64,000 nucleotides of DNA, taken from the NCBI GenBank assembly GCA_036345935.2, contig JADWOT020001562.1:620001-684000 (forward strand), given 5' to 3'. Below the pieces are notes generated by a model that saw only the letters and a program-made list of their open reading frames with translations, ran no database searches and was not told the origin of the DNA. Source of the stretch: Taenia hydatigena. Its lineage: Eukaryota > Platyhelminthes > Cestoda > Cyclophyllidea > Taeniidae. Both the position numbers and the translations under genes were made by a program. Positions 24,346 to 37,400 of the stretch are shown piece after piece (position 1 is the first letter of the stretch; the number at the start of each line of letters is the position of its first letter).

Positions 24346-24924
24346 GAGTAGTAAATTCGTCTGTAAATGAAGCAAAATTGCTTAGTTCCAGCCGAAGGAA
24401 GACAGAAGCTAACTGCAGTAGTAGTAAACGCCCTTGAGTGATTCAAAAGTACTCGCAAAACCGGATAAAGTTAACAAAGTAATAAAAAAGGTAAATTTTG
24501 TCCAGGAAAGTTTTTTTTCACTTTTAATTAATTAAAGCAGCAACTTAATGGAATCTAAGCCTTTGGTCATGACAGTCGCACCCAATGAGGAGCGGTGAGG
24601 AGGATACAAAAAGCTTTTTAGTTCATTGTCCCCAGCTGTTGCAGTAGTATAGCAAAAAAAGAGATTAAAAATGATTAAATTTTCATGAGAGTGAGCGCAA
24701 ACGTAGGTAAGATGAATAATGAAAGGCTTGTAAAACCAGCTCCGCGGGTATAAGTGGCATCAAAGTAGGTACACCACCTAATTCCACATTCACTCAGTGT
24801 GAAAAGGGTGGAATGAAGACACTTTAGTGTAAAACAATGAAGTAAAGAAGATTTTCTGTGACGAAAGCCTAAGTAAATTACATGGATCACAAAAAAGGTT
24901 GTTGTAGACCGTGTGCGAAGAAAG
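24346..24924. other. Intergenic, no feature recognised
   Basis: AT-rich sequence between two element copies of opposite orientation, without exon-like frames. Confidence 0.4.
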
Positions 24925-25110
24925 ATCGCCTTCTTGAAGTAGCATAGCGCCCTCGAGACTTCTCTCTAAAATTGAAGGGCGACATTGTTCTCGACCTGCA
25001 AGAGAGCTGAGGTGGCAGCTGACGTGGTTCGGAGGCCAGACCGACTTGCGAATTCCCAAGTGTCTCCTTTTCGAAACTCAGAGTTAAATAAACAAGTCGA
25101 GCATGGCAAA
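24925..25110 (-). repeat. Dispersed element, module A, reverse copy
   Basis: Blocks 'tagcgccctcgagacttctc', 'cgacattgttctcgacctg', 'gcagctgacgtggttcgg' and 'ggccagaccgacttgcg' in the order of reverse module A, ending with 'gagttaaataaacaagtcg'. Confidence 0.55.
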
Positions 25111-26514
25111 ACGTCAACAACCCTCTTGCTGGACGGCTTAGCGATCAGTTCAAGCTGTCTACTAAAGACGCATTTAAACACAACCCTAGACCCAATAACT
25201 CACTGATATTTCAAATTAAAAACGCGTTATCCGCTTGGGTTGCTGTCTTAATTATGATTTATGGGTGTGAGTGTGTGTGTGTAAACCAGCGTCAATGAAT
25301 CACGAGTGAAATCTCACCTTTTTGGCAGGAAGGAACAAATAGGCGCAACATGCCAGATGAAGGGAAGGAAGAGAAGGAGCAAAACAGGGCTGTTACTAAT
25401 GTCCTGAAAATTATATATTTACAAGCACATAACCCAGGCACATGACCTCTTCAACGCGCCATTTTGTAGCTCTATGATGGGTGCATCGGCAGGATCAAAA
25501 TGTAGACATTTTCATCCACCGAAGGCCATAGTCGCCTTTCATTCTTGCAGAGGCCGTAGCACGGAACGAAGTGGGAAGTATCCTTTTTCTACTATTTTAC
25601 AGAGCGGACTTTGGTCGGTGGGACTGGAATTGACCGGACTCCTTGAGATGAACTTGGCAAGTATTCACTGTTGTCCATCGAGGTGTAGGTTGTGCGCGTA
25701 GAAGCACCTTGGAAGTTATTGCGTGGAAGCATCTAGCGTCGCTAGTTCTCATGGCGGAGCCTCTTCTTGACCATTCAACTTTATCCGGATCTAGAGTCAA
25801 AAATAAAACGACATTAGAGGAGTTCGAAAGCGTCTAGGTGATTACCTATTATGGATTCGAAACGAAGTCAAGCTTCCACGTTACAAACGACACTTTTATT
25901 AACCTGAAGCACTTCAGTTTTCATTTCTAACAAAGTTTGACGTAGGATGTGCTAGCATTTTTTTCAACATTTTCTACTCCGATTAGCAGTTTTTCTTTTG
26001 CAAATGCCTTTAGAAAAAAAAGAGACTTTCACATTTTTATGACCTAACCTTTTGTAGACTGTGCATGTGTGTGTAGACATGGCGCAAACGGTAGTAAAAC
26101 AAGGAAAAACAGATGCGTTCGACAATTGACGAGCGCTTTACAGTAAATTATTATGCAAGTTGGGGTTGGAAAATATTAAAATGCATGCCTCTCCTACAAG
26201 GCAATGGTGTGAAATGCTGCGGGTAGATCTTGGCCCCATTGACTGCCACACAGAGGCGATGTCATCGCCTTGTGGAAGCATCAATGCGGATTGGGATCTG
26301 GTACCTTTAGCTCGCAAAATATGGTCATTTAAAAATACTTTAAATATGAGTCTAGGTATTTATTGGGAGATTTTAAAATTCTCCACCTCGGTGCTACAGA
26401 AGGGCCGACAAATTCAAATTTTAATTTTCACCGTCTAAAGGGATTGCTCGGAGCGCTAAATCGGTGGAAGCGGGAAGCGATGCAAGCTTAAAGAACAACC
26501 ACACTTGAAGAAGG
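25111..26514. other. Intergenic, no feature recognised
   Basis: No exon-like ORF and no strong repeat. The frames at 25474-25701 and 26160-26438 are uncharacterisable. Confidence 0.4.
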
Positions 26515-27170
26515 TAGGGATATGCTGGAGATGGGATTGTTTGCTTCAACCTCCAACAGAGGAGTTTGAAATGACATCCAACAGCGGCAACTACCGCAGG
26601 TCCCTAATCTGCAAGGACGCAATCAACAAATGAAGCAACGCTAGCTGTGAAACACTCTGAGAAATCTCGTTAAGGAGCTGTCAACGCTATTTACATAAAG
26701 ATGCCAATTAAGTGAACACGCAATACCGCCTCCGCCTCCTTACCAGCTGCACAGAACTCTGGTAGGTGCGTGCCTGTGTGGCAATGAAGTGAGAACAGAG
26801 TGACAAGGAGGAATGGACATGAGGCTTTATCCCACCCTTTGTTACTTGATTATGTTCTCACGACTAGTGATGAACATGTGCGATGGCCAACACATTTCCC
26901 TGTCCAACTATAGTTCCAAGTGTGCCAAGAATCCTGATCCTGAAGCATTGTAGTCAGACACCTCCCAAGTATCATAAGAAATCGGTGACTGCAGTGTTGA
27001 TTTGTGAGTGTTTTGCCTTTGTTGTGGAAGGCGACGCGGGAGGCTGACCGAGAGGAGTGCTGGAGTCGACGCTCAAAAGGGGAGAGAGGAAGAACTCCTC
27101 GTTTAGCTTCTGCCTCCAGGCTTTCCTTATGTCAAAATGTACATCATGCCCCGGCATCACGCCTTTTGTG
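26515..27170 (+). repeat. Dispersed bipartite element, second full forward copy
   Basis: Same block order and about the same length as 23690-24345: 'gaggagtttgaaatgacatc', 'aaggagctgtcaacgct', 'gcaataccgcctccgcctcc', 'gtgtggcaatgaagtgagaac', 'acaaggaggaatggacatgag', a middle with 'gatcctgaagcattgtagtc', then a diverged module A ending 'atgccccggcatcacgcctt'. Confidence 0.55.
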
Positions 27171-30100
27171 AAAAAGTGTAAACCATCCTCTAGTGCCTAT
27201 AATTTAAAACGAACCTACGCAGTTGCCATAAAATTGTCCCAAAAGAGTTCCACTAAAAACCAAACAAAAAAAGACCCCAATTTTTGGCTTACCAAATAGT
27301 TTTTATTTGGCACTCCATTTGTCATGTACAGCTGTCACGAGTTGTCACTAGGACTACATGCACAATAAATAAATATGAGTACGCCTCTTTTTTGTAGAGA
27401 CTGCAGTAAATTTTGTAACTAATTTTGCCCATATTTACTTGCTTACCTTGAAAATGCTACTGCTCAGTCAGACGCAAGATGGACGAACTTCAAAGAAGTC
27501 CATGGGAAATAACTTTTAGAAAAGGCTACCTTACAGATAAAAATTTTGGGCCATTAGAGTCCAGAGGGTTAGAAATCTGTAAACAAGCGCCCATCGGCAG
27601 TTATTTTGTTCTTCTAATAAACGATAGGTAGAATATGAAGCTCACAATCTTCCCATCCCAGTCCCGAACAACGCGATGGAACACACACCGAAGCGGGGGA
27701 GGCACAATCATTTCGCTGTCTCAATTTTATGAAGGCAGGTATGGGTGATAGGCCACCCAAGTGAGGGAACCTTAGCTTCAAGTCAAGCGCAAACAAGCAT
27801 TGTTGTGCGCATCCGCAATTAGGTCGTACCTTTGTTCCACCATCGGTGCTACATAAACATACGCTTCAGCAGTGCGTGAACATTGACGCCTGCCTGCAAA
27901 AACGCATTAAAAATTAGCAGACCCTAAGGACACTAAGCAGGATGGAAGACCGAGGTAGATAACGGAGGCATCCTCTCCTCTCCCCTTTCCCTTCGCCCAA
28001 TTTTCTGGTCGAGAAGCTTCTTTACGCTTCGATAGTCGGCCTTCAGATCATGCTTCAGCGTTGATGGAGCTTTTCGGTGACTAAGTTAAATGCTCTCCTT
28101 GTCGCAGGTGCTTGGTTGAATGAATTTAGCGCACCCACTTTCTCCATTTAGTTGTAATCTTTTAAAATGTCAGTGGAGTCCAGTCAAACTTGGAATCCTG
28201 ACATTTAACGGGGCAGCATAACTATATCCAGTCTGACAGTATTTGACAACACACGTGGTGGCAGTAGTAGCTTCAGTAATAAAATAAATAAATAATTTTA
28301 GGGTCATGAAAGCTAAAAAATAGTTAGTAGAGACATTGCACAGTTCTTAATAGTATTTATCCCACACTCTGTCGAATTCGAACAGAATTTAGTTACTTTT
28401 TGTCGTGACAGTCGGTCGGTTGAAAGTAGGCAAATTTTGCCTTTAATTGAGTCCCATCTCAGTTGGAGACATCCTTAAGTTTGCAAAGAAGCAACAGGAC
28501 CATTAATTTATTCATTTTAGCATTTATTAGTAGGGACCTCGTTTTTGCAAACTCCAAAGTTAAAACATGTTGAGCCTCTGAAAAATAAAAAAATAAATTC
28601 ACTTGGACCAAAAATGGTATCTTCACTCAACGCGTTTATGATCTGATTGGCCTAGGCCTTAATACAGAGATTGCAAAAAAACCCTAAACCAGTGACCTGA
28701 TTAAACTTCCACAAGAAAAGTACAAGCTTAGCAGCACCAGGCTTGATATAACCTGCATGTGATTCACCAGCTAGCACAATGAGGCTTAACTTCTTAAAGA
28801 TGTGGTTTTAAGACTAATGAATACATTTTGTAAGGCAGAAAAGGCATTTCTAGCATTGATTTTTTGCTGAATTTTTCGAAAAATAAAGCTGACTTTGGTG
28901 ATGCGTATTTTTTTTAAGTGGAGGGCAGTCATCCTAACGAATTCCTCCATCTCGAATCCTATTGGCTAGCAACCCATAGCGGCTAACCAATGGGAAGGAA
29001 GGAGCTACCAAACCCGTGCCTCCTTTAAGGTCATTAATGACCCCAAGCTACCAATAGTCTGAATGCCTTGTCAAGGTCGTTATGCCAGTGGATTTCAGTC
29101 AAACGATCCACTATCGAGGAATTTTAGTTGGCTTATCCGCTCCGCTTGTATGTTTCATTTTATTTTATAATTTTTTTCTCTTTAATTCTAACTATTGGAG
29201 GTGCGTTTTAAGTAATGCTGTCTTACGATGAATAAGTACCTAAGACAGCAGGTTTTGATACTAATTTACCCTTTTATCATGCTACGGCTTGTCTTCACCT
29301 TCCCGACAGTCACTATAAAACAAGGTGAAGCGGTAGACAGGTTTGAGGCTTCCGCGTGTTTGGAAAAAAGTATTTTTATTTGAGGCTGAAAGAGAGGAGG
29401 TTGACCCGAAAGTTTTTCCATCAGAGCACGGAATGTTCTTAAAGAGCATGGCCTTGTCAACTGTCACCCCAAAAACATGACGAGGTTAAGATGTGGTAGG
29501 AGAAAATATGAGGCGGAACTTGAATTATTTTGGCGCACACGGAATGCACATAAAATGGGATTTTTTCGTTTGTCTAACTGATATTATGGAAAAAAGTGCT
29601 AAAAATACTCCTAGTTGTTGCAGCTTGCCTAAGAACTAAGGACTTCTTGAAACTTATCTACGCAACATATTAAGGCCAATTTTTCATGGACCACGCCCCA
29701 GAAGCAGAGATATTTTCAAGGAAAAAAGTAATCTTTCTGGTGCAAGACTTAGACATTTGCAAATTTTTCTTCGACAGTCTATATTTAGCTTGGTATGCTA
29801 AATGACTTCGTGATAATGAAAAGAGGCGGTTCGGCTGTTTGTTTTTGTAAATCCCAATGCCTTTGGTTGTCTGAGGACTAACTCCTAAGAAATCGTTTTC
29901 ACCGTTTTTTTTTTTTTCATTTCCACACTCAACTTTGAACAAACTAGCTTTACTGCCATAATTTTCTTTTATTCCTTGAAAATAAATAAACCCGGTGAGA
30001 TTATCGTAGCAGGTGTTGTGGAATTGGGGGAAGGAGTGGAGAGGGCGAAATAACTACCATTTCCAGGACAATTTGCCCGAATCATGAACCAAGATGCTGC

Positions 30101-31446
30101 TGAAAGGCTTTGGGAAGCAACCGATATCCAAGTCTTTTGTACTTGTTAAGTTTCCGCAATTGTGAAGTGTATAGCAAGCGGGGCTACCCGTCAGAGCGGA
30201 ACCGTACTTTAAGGCCTTGGACTAGATTTAGACACCTAGCCAGGGCAGAGGGAGAGGCGACCAGCCTAAATTTGTGTCTCGGTCTCTCTCCCTCTTGCCT
30301 CCCATTATCAGCCTTGACAACCGGAGCGTCTGTTTACCAGGCTCGCTGGCCTGCACCGAAATCGCCTAAACGCGGCAATTCCCCTTGCCTTGCTAAAAAA
30401 AGACCTTGCCGAAATGTCATGTTTGCAAGTGAGAAAACAATGAGGGATCTGCAAAATGCCAATTTAAATACCGAACGGTAGTAAATACTTCTACTACTTC
30501 CATCCACTTTAGCCACATTTTGACACCTATCAATAACCAAGGCTTGATTCTTTTCTGGGCGAATCGTAGATAGTTTGGACATTCTCCATTTAAAGGGGGA
30601 ATTTGGTGTTTGGATATTGTGGGAGGATCCGACACATCGTTTGCATAATTTATGCCGAGCCAACAACACCGCCCATCCACTCTGCTGCAATGTCTGCACT
30701 GTAAACACTCAAAAGTTAGCGGTCTTAAAAGCAACCATCTTCAATTAAAAAAAAAACGGCCTCCTTCTCAGGTTCTGGCAAAATAAAACAAAGGATTAAC
30801 CGTCTAAGTGTGTTCGGGGAGGCTTGTCAGCACAGTAACGGACTTTCCAAAACTTGGGGGACTCATGAGTGAAGCAAGGGCACCCAATCACGCTAGTGAA
30901 GCAGCTAGATTATGTGGATGATAACCTATCTGCGGCCCAGGTTAAAATATTTGTCTTTAAAGAGTACTTTTGGCCTTAGTGACGGAGAAATCAAGTCGCA
31001 GCTTTCTAGGCTCGTAATTTATGGGTAGAGCTGTCTGCAACCAAAAGATTAGACTCTGCACACAGCTTGATTGCTTGCGAAATGTCTCAGGTGGCTATTA
31101 GCATCTTTTAAAAGGAGTTTTAAAAAAGTAAGTGTAGAATGTAGTTGTTCAGACGTTGATAATGAAAGAATGCTGCTGCAATTTATTAACGAAGCATCTA
31201 TGATAGAATAATACTAGAACTCTATTGCTTATTTACATAAATAATTGATTCACTACATTTAAAATGCATTCCTTAAAGAATTTTTTCAAGCACTATTGGG
31301 ATTTTTTTAGAAAATTGCTTCGATTTTTTGGGGATCTTAACATCTAAAACTGATCTCGTGATTTAGTGCCTACTTAAATTCAGCGACCCACATAAGTAGT
31401 ATCTACGGTTTTTTATGTCTCCCTTAAAAAAGGTGAGTAGCACTGC
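27171..31446. other. Intergenic, no gene recognised
   Basis: About 4.3 kb, mostly AT-rich, directly upstream of the bHLH-PAS gene, so its promoter is probably here. The open frame at 30110-30481 and its antisense overlap have no recognisable motif. No core promoter element can be defended. Confidence 0.4.
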
Positions 31447-34400
31447 ATGAACGAAGGTGAGAAAGCAAACACGAGTGAGGTGGCGGAGATATCCATTGCT
31501 CTTCCACCACTTTCAACACTGTCGACGCTACCACGATTACCGTCGACTGTTGATAGTCCATCACCCGCGTCTCCCCTTAGACAGCCACCCAACCTTCTCA
31601 ATTGGACCTCCCTCCCCATGCACCTCTCCACGCCTCGGATGGTCTGTCTTCGCGCTACTTCACAGTATGTGGCACTGTCTTTAAGTACTAAATATTCTTA
31701 AAATTTCTCCTTCAAAATGCATCTTCTCAAAGAAGGTGCTACGTAGTATTGTTGCTATGTCATCCACTTTCCCCTTTTTAAACCTTATTGCCGCGAAAAT
31801 CGCGTCGTCGAGACAATCTTGGTCTTGAAGTCGCTTCATATTCACAAGGGCAATAAAGAGATTTAATGTCGGGATTTATGCCTTGGGCAAATAAAGCTTC
31901 AACCTTTCTTTCAGGGATCAAAAAGAAGTCCTAAAAAAATTATTCCAGCAAAGTTTCCATTATTCCCGTGGAAAGCGAAGGTTGGAGTTTTTTGCCATTA
32001 AGTAACTTATCGCTGTACGTCTACACGGGAGGTCAAGACTTGTGAGGTCAGACTGTGCACTTCAGCCGCCTTTTCTCCCCCCCTCCCCCCCCCCCAAAAA
32101 AAAATCATCAAGTGAATGAGGCTAATAGTTAAATTGACTGGCCGCAAAACATCATGAGCCTATTAATGATGCGAGCATTTACATTCGTTTGTATTCTGTG
32201 AGCGGAGAGACTGTAAAATGCCACTTAGCTGGAGCCGGAGTGGGTATTTTAGACTCCCTTACCTTTCCCCCCCCCCCCCAACGATTTTCACAACTCGGAA
32301 GTATTTTTTCCCATTCAAGTAGCCTCGCGTTTTAGACCGTAGTGAGTACTTCTGCCAGCATAGCGCAGTCAAAGCCAAATTTTTACCCCATTTATTATTA
32401 ACACTTTCTGATCAATTTAGGTGATGAGGCAGACAGCAAATACCGCACACTTTTTCGTCGATTTACATAGAACCACAACGAGAGGGTAGAGTCATGCTTA
32501 ATTTAATTCTCTTTTTTTTCTATCAAGAGTGTTTGAGTGATGGAGAGACTGGACTATCGGCTTGCGTGCACGCACAAGCCGAGAGACAGAGACAGAGAGA
32601 GGGAGGAGGATTGCTAAAAAAAGAACATTATGTTTATCCGATTGTTCTTGCGATGTAAACAAAGCCGATGTTGACAAACAAAAATTTCATAGTTTATCCG
32701 ACAATTTCGAGGGTGATTAACAGTCCCCCGTGGACGCGGCCGTGGACAGAGGAACAGGGCGGTCTAGACAGGCTCCGCGAGGTGAGAGGGTTTCGGTGCT
32801 TCTCTTCAACACGATGTAGCTAAGATTGAAAAGGTTCTTTTGTGACTCACTTCCGCAACAACTGACTAAAACATGCAAACACTTTCCCTCCGCTGTGGAT
32901 GGAAAATCGACAAGCAATTATGTTGTTTGGAGGGAGTTGTTTATTCTCCCTGAAACCTCTTCACTCGGGAGCGAGCAAAATCAAGTAAACACAAGCACAT
33001 CATGTACTAGGACTTTTTAATCCTCAATTATGTCGGTTCCATAACAGGACGAAGGAGATGTTCAAGGGATGGAGGAAACATCAATTCGAGGCATTTACAA
33101 CCCTAGTTTACGAACCACGAAAAGGGGCAAATTGTCGGGACGTCTGCGGTTTGTGATATAAAAGCTGTGTTGAAGCAACAAAGACCGTACAACATGCCTC
33201 CATCGTCTCCGTGACCTTTGCGATGGTTGAAAGAAGGAAATCTTTTCGTCTCTACAAATGAACTGCAAACGGAATTCCCCCTTGGATCGTAATTTTAGCC
33301 ACACAAATAGAGGAAAGATAGCATGATTAATGATTAGTCTGCCAGCATTTTAGATGATAAATTCATGTCTAGAGAAAAGTCTATTTTTAGGCTCGAATTG
33401 TAGCAAAAATTGCCCTCCACATGGTTGGTTATGGTTATTCCTTCCCTCCAACAATAGAGACTGTCTCTCAGTCACACAGGCGCTTTATCCATTGACTTCC
33501 ACATCGGAGACGGGGGAGAGCAGTGGCCATCCCATCTTCATCTCGACATCGGCTACTCATACCATGACTCCTGTTCCTGGGGCTACACTCTATTCCTCAT
33601 CCTCCTCCTCTTCCTCCTCTTCCTCGGGATCGGTGTTGGTGGGATCCGAGGGAAGCAAAACCTCCATCGATGGTCGTCGAAAGAGACCAGCCTCCAATTT
33701 GACAACTCCACGGCAGAACAGTGAGTTGAGACGCTGCGCTTACTTTCATAATACTGAAGCTGAAATACTTTGTCTTGAGGCAGGCTTTAATAGAACTCCC
33801 ATTCACCTTAAAATTGGCCAACTTAAAACGTTTAACGTACTTTTTCACCATTTCAAGTTGCTCTTTTCGCTTGAAAACTGTATGCTTTTTTTGTCGTGAC
33901 AGAAGCTAAGATTTGAACTAGTAAATCAAAGAGCTGAGAGTTGATATTGTGGTCAAGTCGGGGTTTACCTTCTTCTCCTCCTCCTCCTCCTGCCCTTCAA
34001 CCAGTTTTACTCCACCTAAATACCCTTTTTCTACTCAGTAAAAAGGCAACAACTTCGTTATCAAAAATGAAGCTCAACTTTTTTTTGCAAACGCTCCTTA
34101 AAGAAGGTGGAAATTCGTACTTTCTAGTTGCATTTTATGTGCCAAAAGTTTACCCCATTGCTCCCAGGGTCTGCATTTTTGTGAAAACCCCACAGAATCC
34201 CCAGTCAAAGGCAGAATTTAAAGGAAGTAGGGGAAAATTTTGCGCTGTAAAAGTCTTCTACTTGTCGACCTCTAGAACCTGCTACACACCTCAATGCTGG
34301 TGGCAGTAAGAGGGTGCTAACCCAGTGTTGGGGTTTGGTTGGGGGAACGATGGGGAAGTGGGGGCGAAAGGGAAGCGAGAGATGTAGATGGGTAAATAAC

Positions 34401-37400
34401 CTCAAGGGCAGTTGTGACCGCTGGCACGGGATGCACTTTCGCCTTAATTAATGCGGTCACGAAAGTATTAGCAAGATGGAGGGGAAAAAAAAACCCACAT
34501 CCTACACCTCCAAGGGAATCTAGCCCAAATCACTTGTCAGCTTGCACAATCGTATTCTGCCCTAACTGTTTCTTACTTTTAAGGAATTTTTCTGCCATCT
34601 TAAGCGTTTGATAGAAGTAAAATCGCCTTCAAAATATGCACCAGCGCAGCAGGCGCCCTTCGGTTGACTTCGGTGGAGGAAGAAAAACTACCTTGTCTGT
34701 TGCCTAGTGTCACGTGTGGAGTAAACAAAGAATGATTCTTTGGAGGTGGCACGAAGGCTACCATTTCTTTTTGCTCCAGATAACTTTTAAATTCTTTGCA
34801 ATAATTTTACATCCACGTGGATTTTTTTGGGTGTTGTTTAAGTTGTTACATTTGTTGGGCTCAAGAAATTTCCCGTGATTCCGCGGTCGTAGCGTGATGT
34901 TGCAATATGAAGTGGCGGCGAGCGGCTACATCGCTTTTCCTCTCTCCCTCCCTCCCTCTCTCTCTCCCATCAACCTTCACACAGTGTCGCTAATTTTGTA
35001 GTCTTTTTTTTCGGTTTAAAAGAAAGTGGAGAGGAAGGAGGAGGAGGAGGAGGACGTAAGAAGTCGAGAAAATATTCTGCTTCATCTCGGCGAAATGCCA
35101 TTAAGAGGTGATGCCATTCTTCTGCCTCATCTTCTTGCCCTTTACTTGCGTCTAGCCCTACCTGTCTGTTGGAAGGCGGAGGGGCGAGGAAGCTAGCGAT
35201 TATGCCGCCTAAGGGGGCACGGTGTTCCCCGCCTTGAGGATCCACTCCTCCGGTGGGGGGTTGAATGATCCTCTCGGGAGATGAGCATCTTATTTTTGAT
35301 CTGAAGGCGTTTCACCAGTCATCCAGCGAGAAAATTGGGCAATTTTTTCGACACAGTTCTTGCAATTTATTCGCTGTTCCTTTTTATGCGTCACACAGAT
35401 AATGGGGATAAAATGTTCATAAAAACGACTCCGGATGGCCGCATAAAACGAGGTAGTGTTGCTATTGTACCCAACAAAAGCGCATTCCTTCCTCGTTGCA
35501 ATGCGGAGGGCTTTTACAGAATTTTACAACTTTCGTGTTTTATTTCTTGCGTGTGTTTAAGTAGTTCCGATTTATCTACCTGTAAAGTACACAGGCAAAC
35601 TGCTCAGAGTAGATTTATTTTGAAGATTTCAATCTTTTTTTTTTGAGTAAACGTAGTATAGTTAATTTGAAGGATATTATATAGGACTTGGTTTTTGTTT
35701 CCTGCGTATTTTAAGTTGGTGAAAAGTTTCCATGCGATAGAATGATATGAGGGTTGTAGAAATGCAACCGCATCACTTCGCGTCCTCAACCTCATAATTT
35801 ATGAACCCATGAATTAAAAATGGTGCTGAATAACTGAAGTTTATGAGTTTTCCTAGCGCCTTAAAACTTCTCCGGAGACGAAAGAGGGCATAATACCTGA
35901 CCAGAATACAAGCCAGCCGATGTAGGAAAGGTCTGGGCGGTACTGGCGTGACCTGGAGATCATACTACCCACCGGAAGTAAAATCGCAGAGCCTCAAGTA
36001 CCCGCGAACTCAAAACAAAGAGCTAAACAAACAATCGAGGCATTACATTGCCTCTCCCTTCCTTGGAACACCGTTGAAAGGTGATCAAACCGACCGCGAC
36101 AGTCTTCAAATTTGCGGGCATTTGTGATTGTGTTGGATAGAGACTTTACCGATGCCTCTTGGTAATTCTACAGCATCTGGAGTTTTGTCCCGTTTGGTAA
36201 TATGCTGCCCATCAAGCGTGTCCATCGCCACTTTTAAGGACAATAGCCCAAAGGCGGAGTCATTTGATAAAGGGCGGGGTTAACGATAGTTTCGTGGGGA
36301 TGAGGTTTTATGTCTGCTCCTCCTTTCCACTTTGTTTTCACTCCAGTACTGCCCAATCATGTCTACGTGGATTCTGTCCATCTGGAAGAGTTGTGGAAAG
36401 GGCACCCCTCGATTACTAGGTTAACAACGCACAAATACCGTAGACCACTCCGTGATGCGATTTTCCGCAAGTTCCACGATTAGCAGCGCGTCAGTTGTTA
36501 ATGACATTCCTGCAGAAAACGATACCAGCGTCATTCTTAACCCTTCTGTTGGGGTCGCTACAGACTTTTCCTATCCCATTTTATGCTCCCCTTTCGTCTC
36601 GCTGAAGTTTAACATTAAGAAGTGAAAATAAGAATATTTGTTCTTTGGAATGAACTTCGTATTACTCTGACAATAAAGTGGCACTCAGCGACTCCTCTGA
36701 CGTTGAGTTGGATTTGCAGGCGCTGGCGTAGTCCGACGACCATGCCACCGAGCTAGAGCACGACCGCAAAGCCTTTAGCGCTCTCGAAACCAAAATGCAT
36801 ATTTGAGCAAAAAATCAAGGTGCTACATTCTACCTGTCACCTTTAGTTTACCAATAAAAATTGAATCATACAAGGTTTTGAAACAGATCTTGAATGCATA
36901 AAGAAAAATAGTGGTTTCAAAATAATATGTAACACCGAAATTGCCGGTAATAGATTTCCACCCACCCGGTAGTTAGTTCTTGACAGTTTTATGATAAGGC
37001 TATATGTTTCGGTCACAAGATTAAAAGACTACATTTCGGTATTTCATTTCGAAAAATGCGCTAAGAATGATGCGTGCATTGTTTGGTCAAAGAGCATTGT
37101 CGACACGGCATATACTACTGAAATGTGTACGAACGTAACAGGCTTTGTTATTGCCTGAAGATGTGTCCCTTCCATATGCTCAGCGAGGCTCCAAAAAGTG
37201 CACCATTTCATGCTCTAAGTTTCATGCGTGAATAAATTCAAATTTTGGGAAAAGTTGTGTCTTTTGGTAGTAGTAATTCATACAGTTGTGTTGTGTACGC
37301 CTAGAGAACTCACCCAAGCAAAGGTGAGGCGCTGATTAGACCGTACACCGTCTACCATCCTCAAAAGTCCAATTCTGATAGCACAGAAATAAAAGAAAAC

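Noticed and set aside
30110..30708. Overlapping open frames of about 120 codons on both strands
   Set aside because: No recognisable motif, no splice context, and both strands equally open. Probably chance.
33354..33457. ATG at 33354 as a start for the bHLH-PAS gene
   Set aside because: The open frame here is low-quality and crosses a good acceptor at 33456-33457. An upstream exon at 31447-31664 joins that acceptor in phase and has its own ATG after an in-frame stop.
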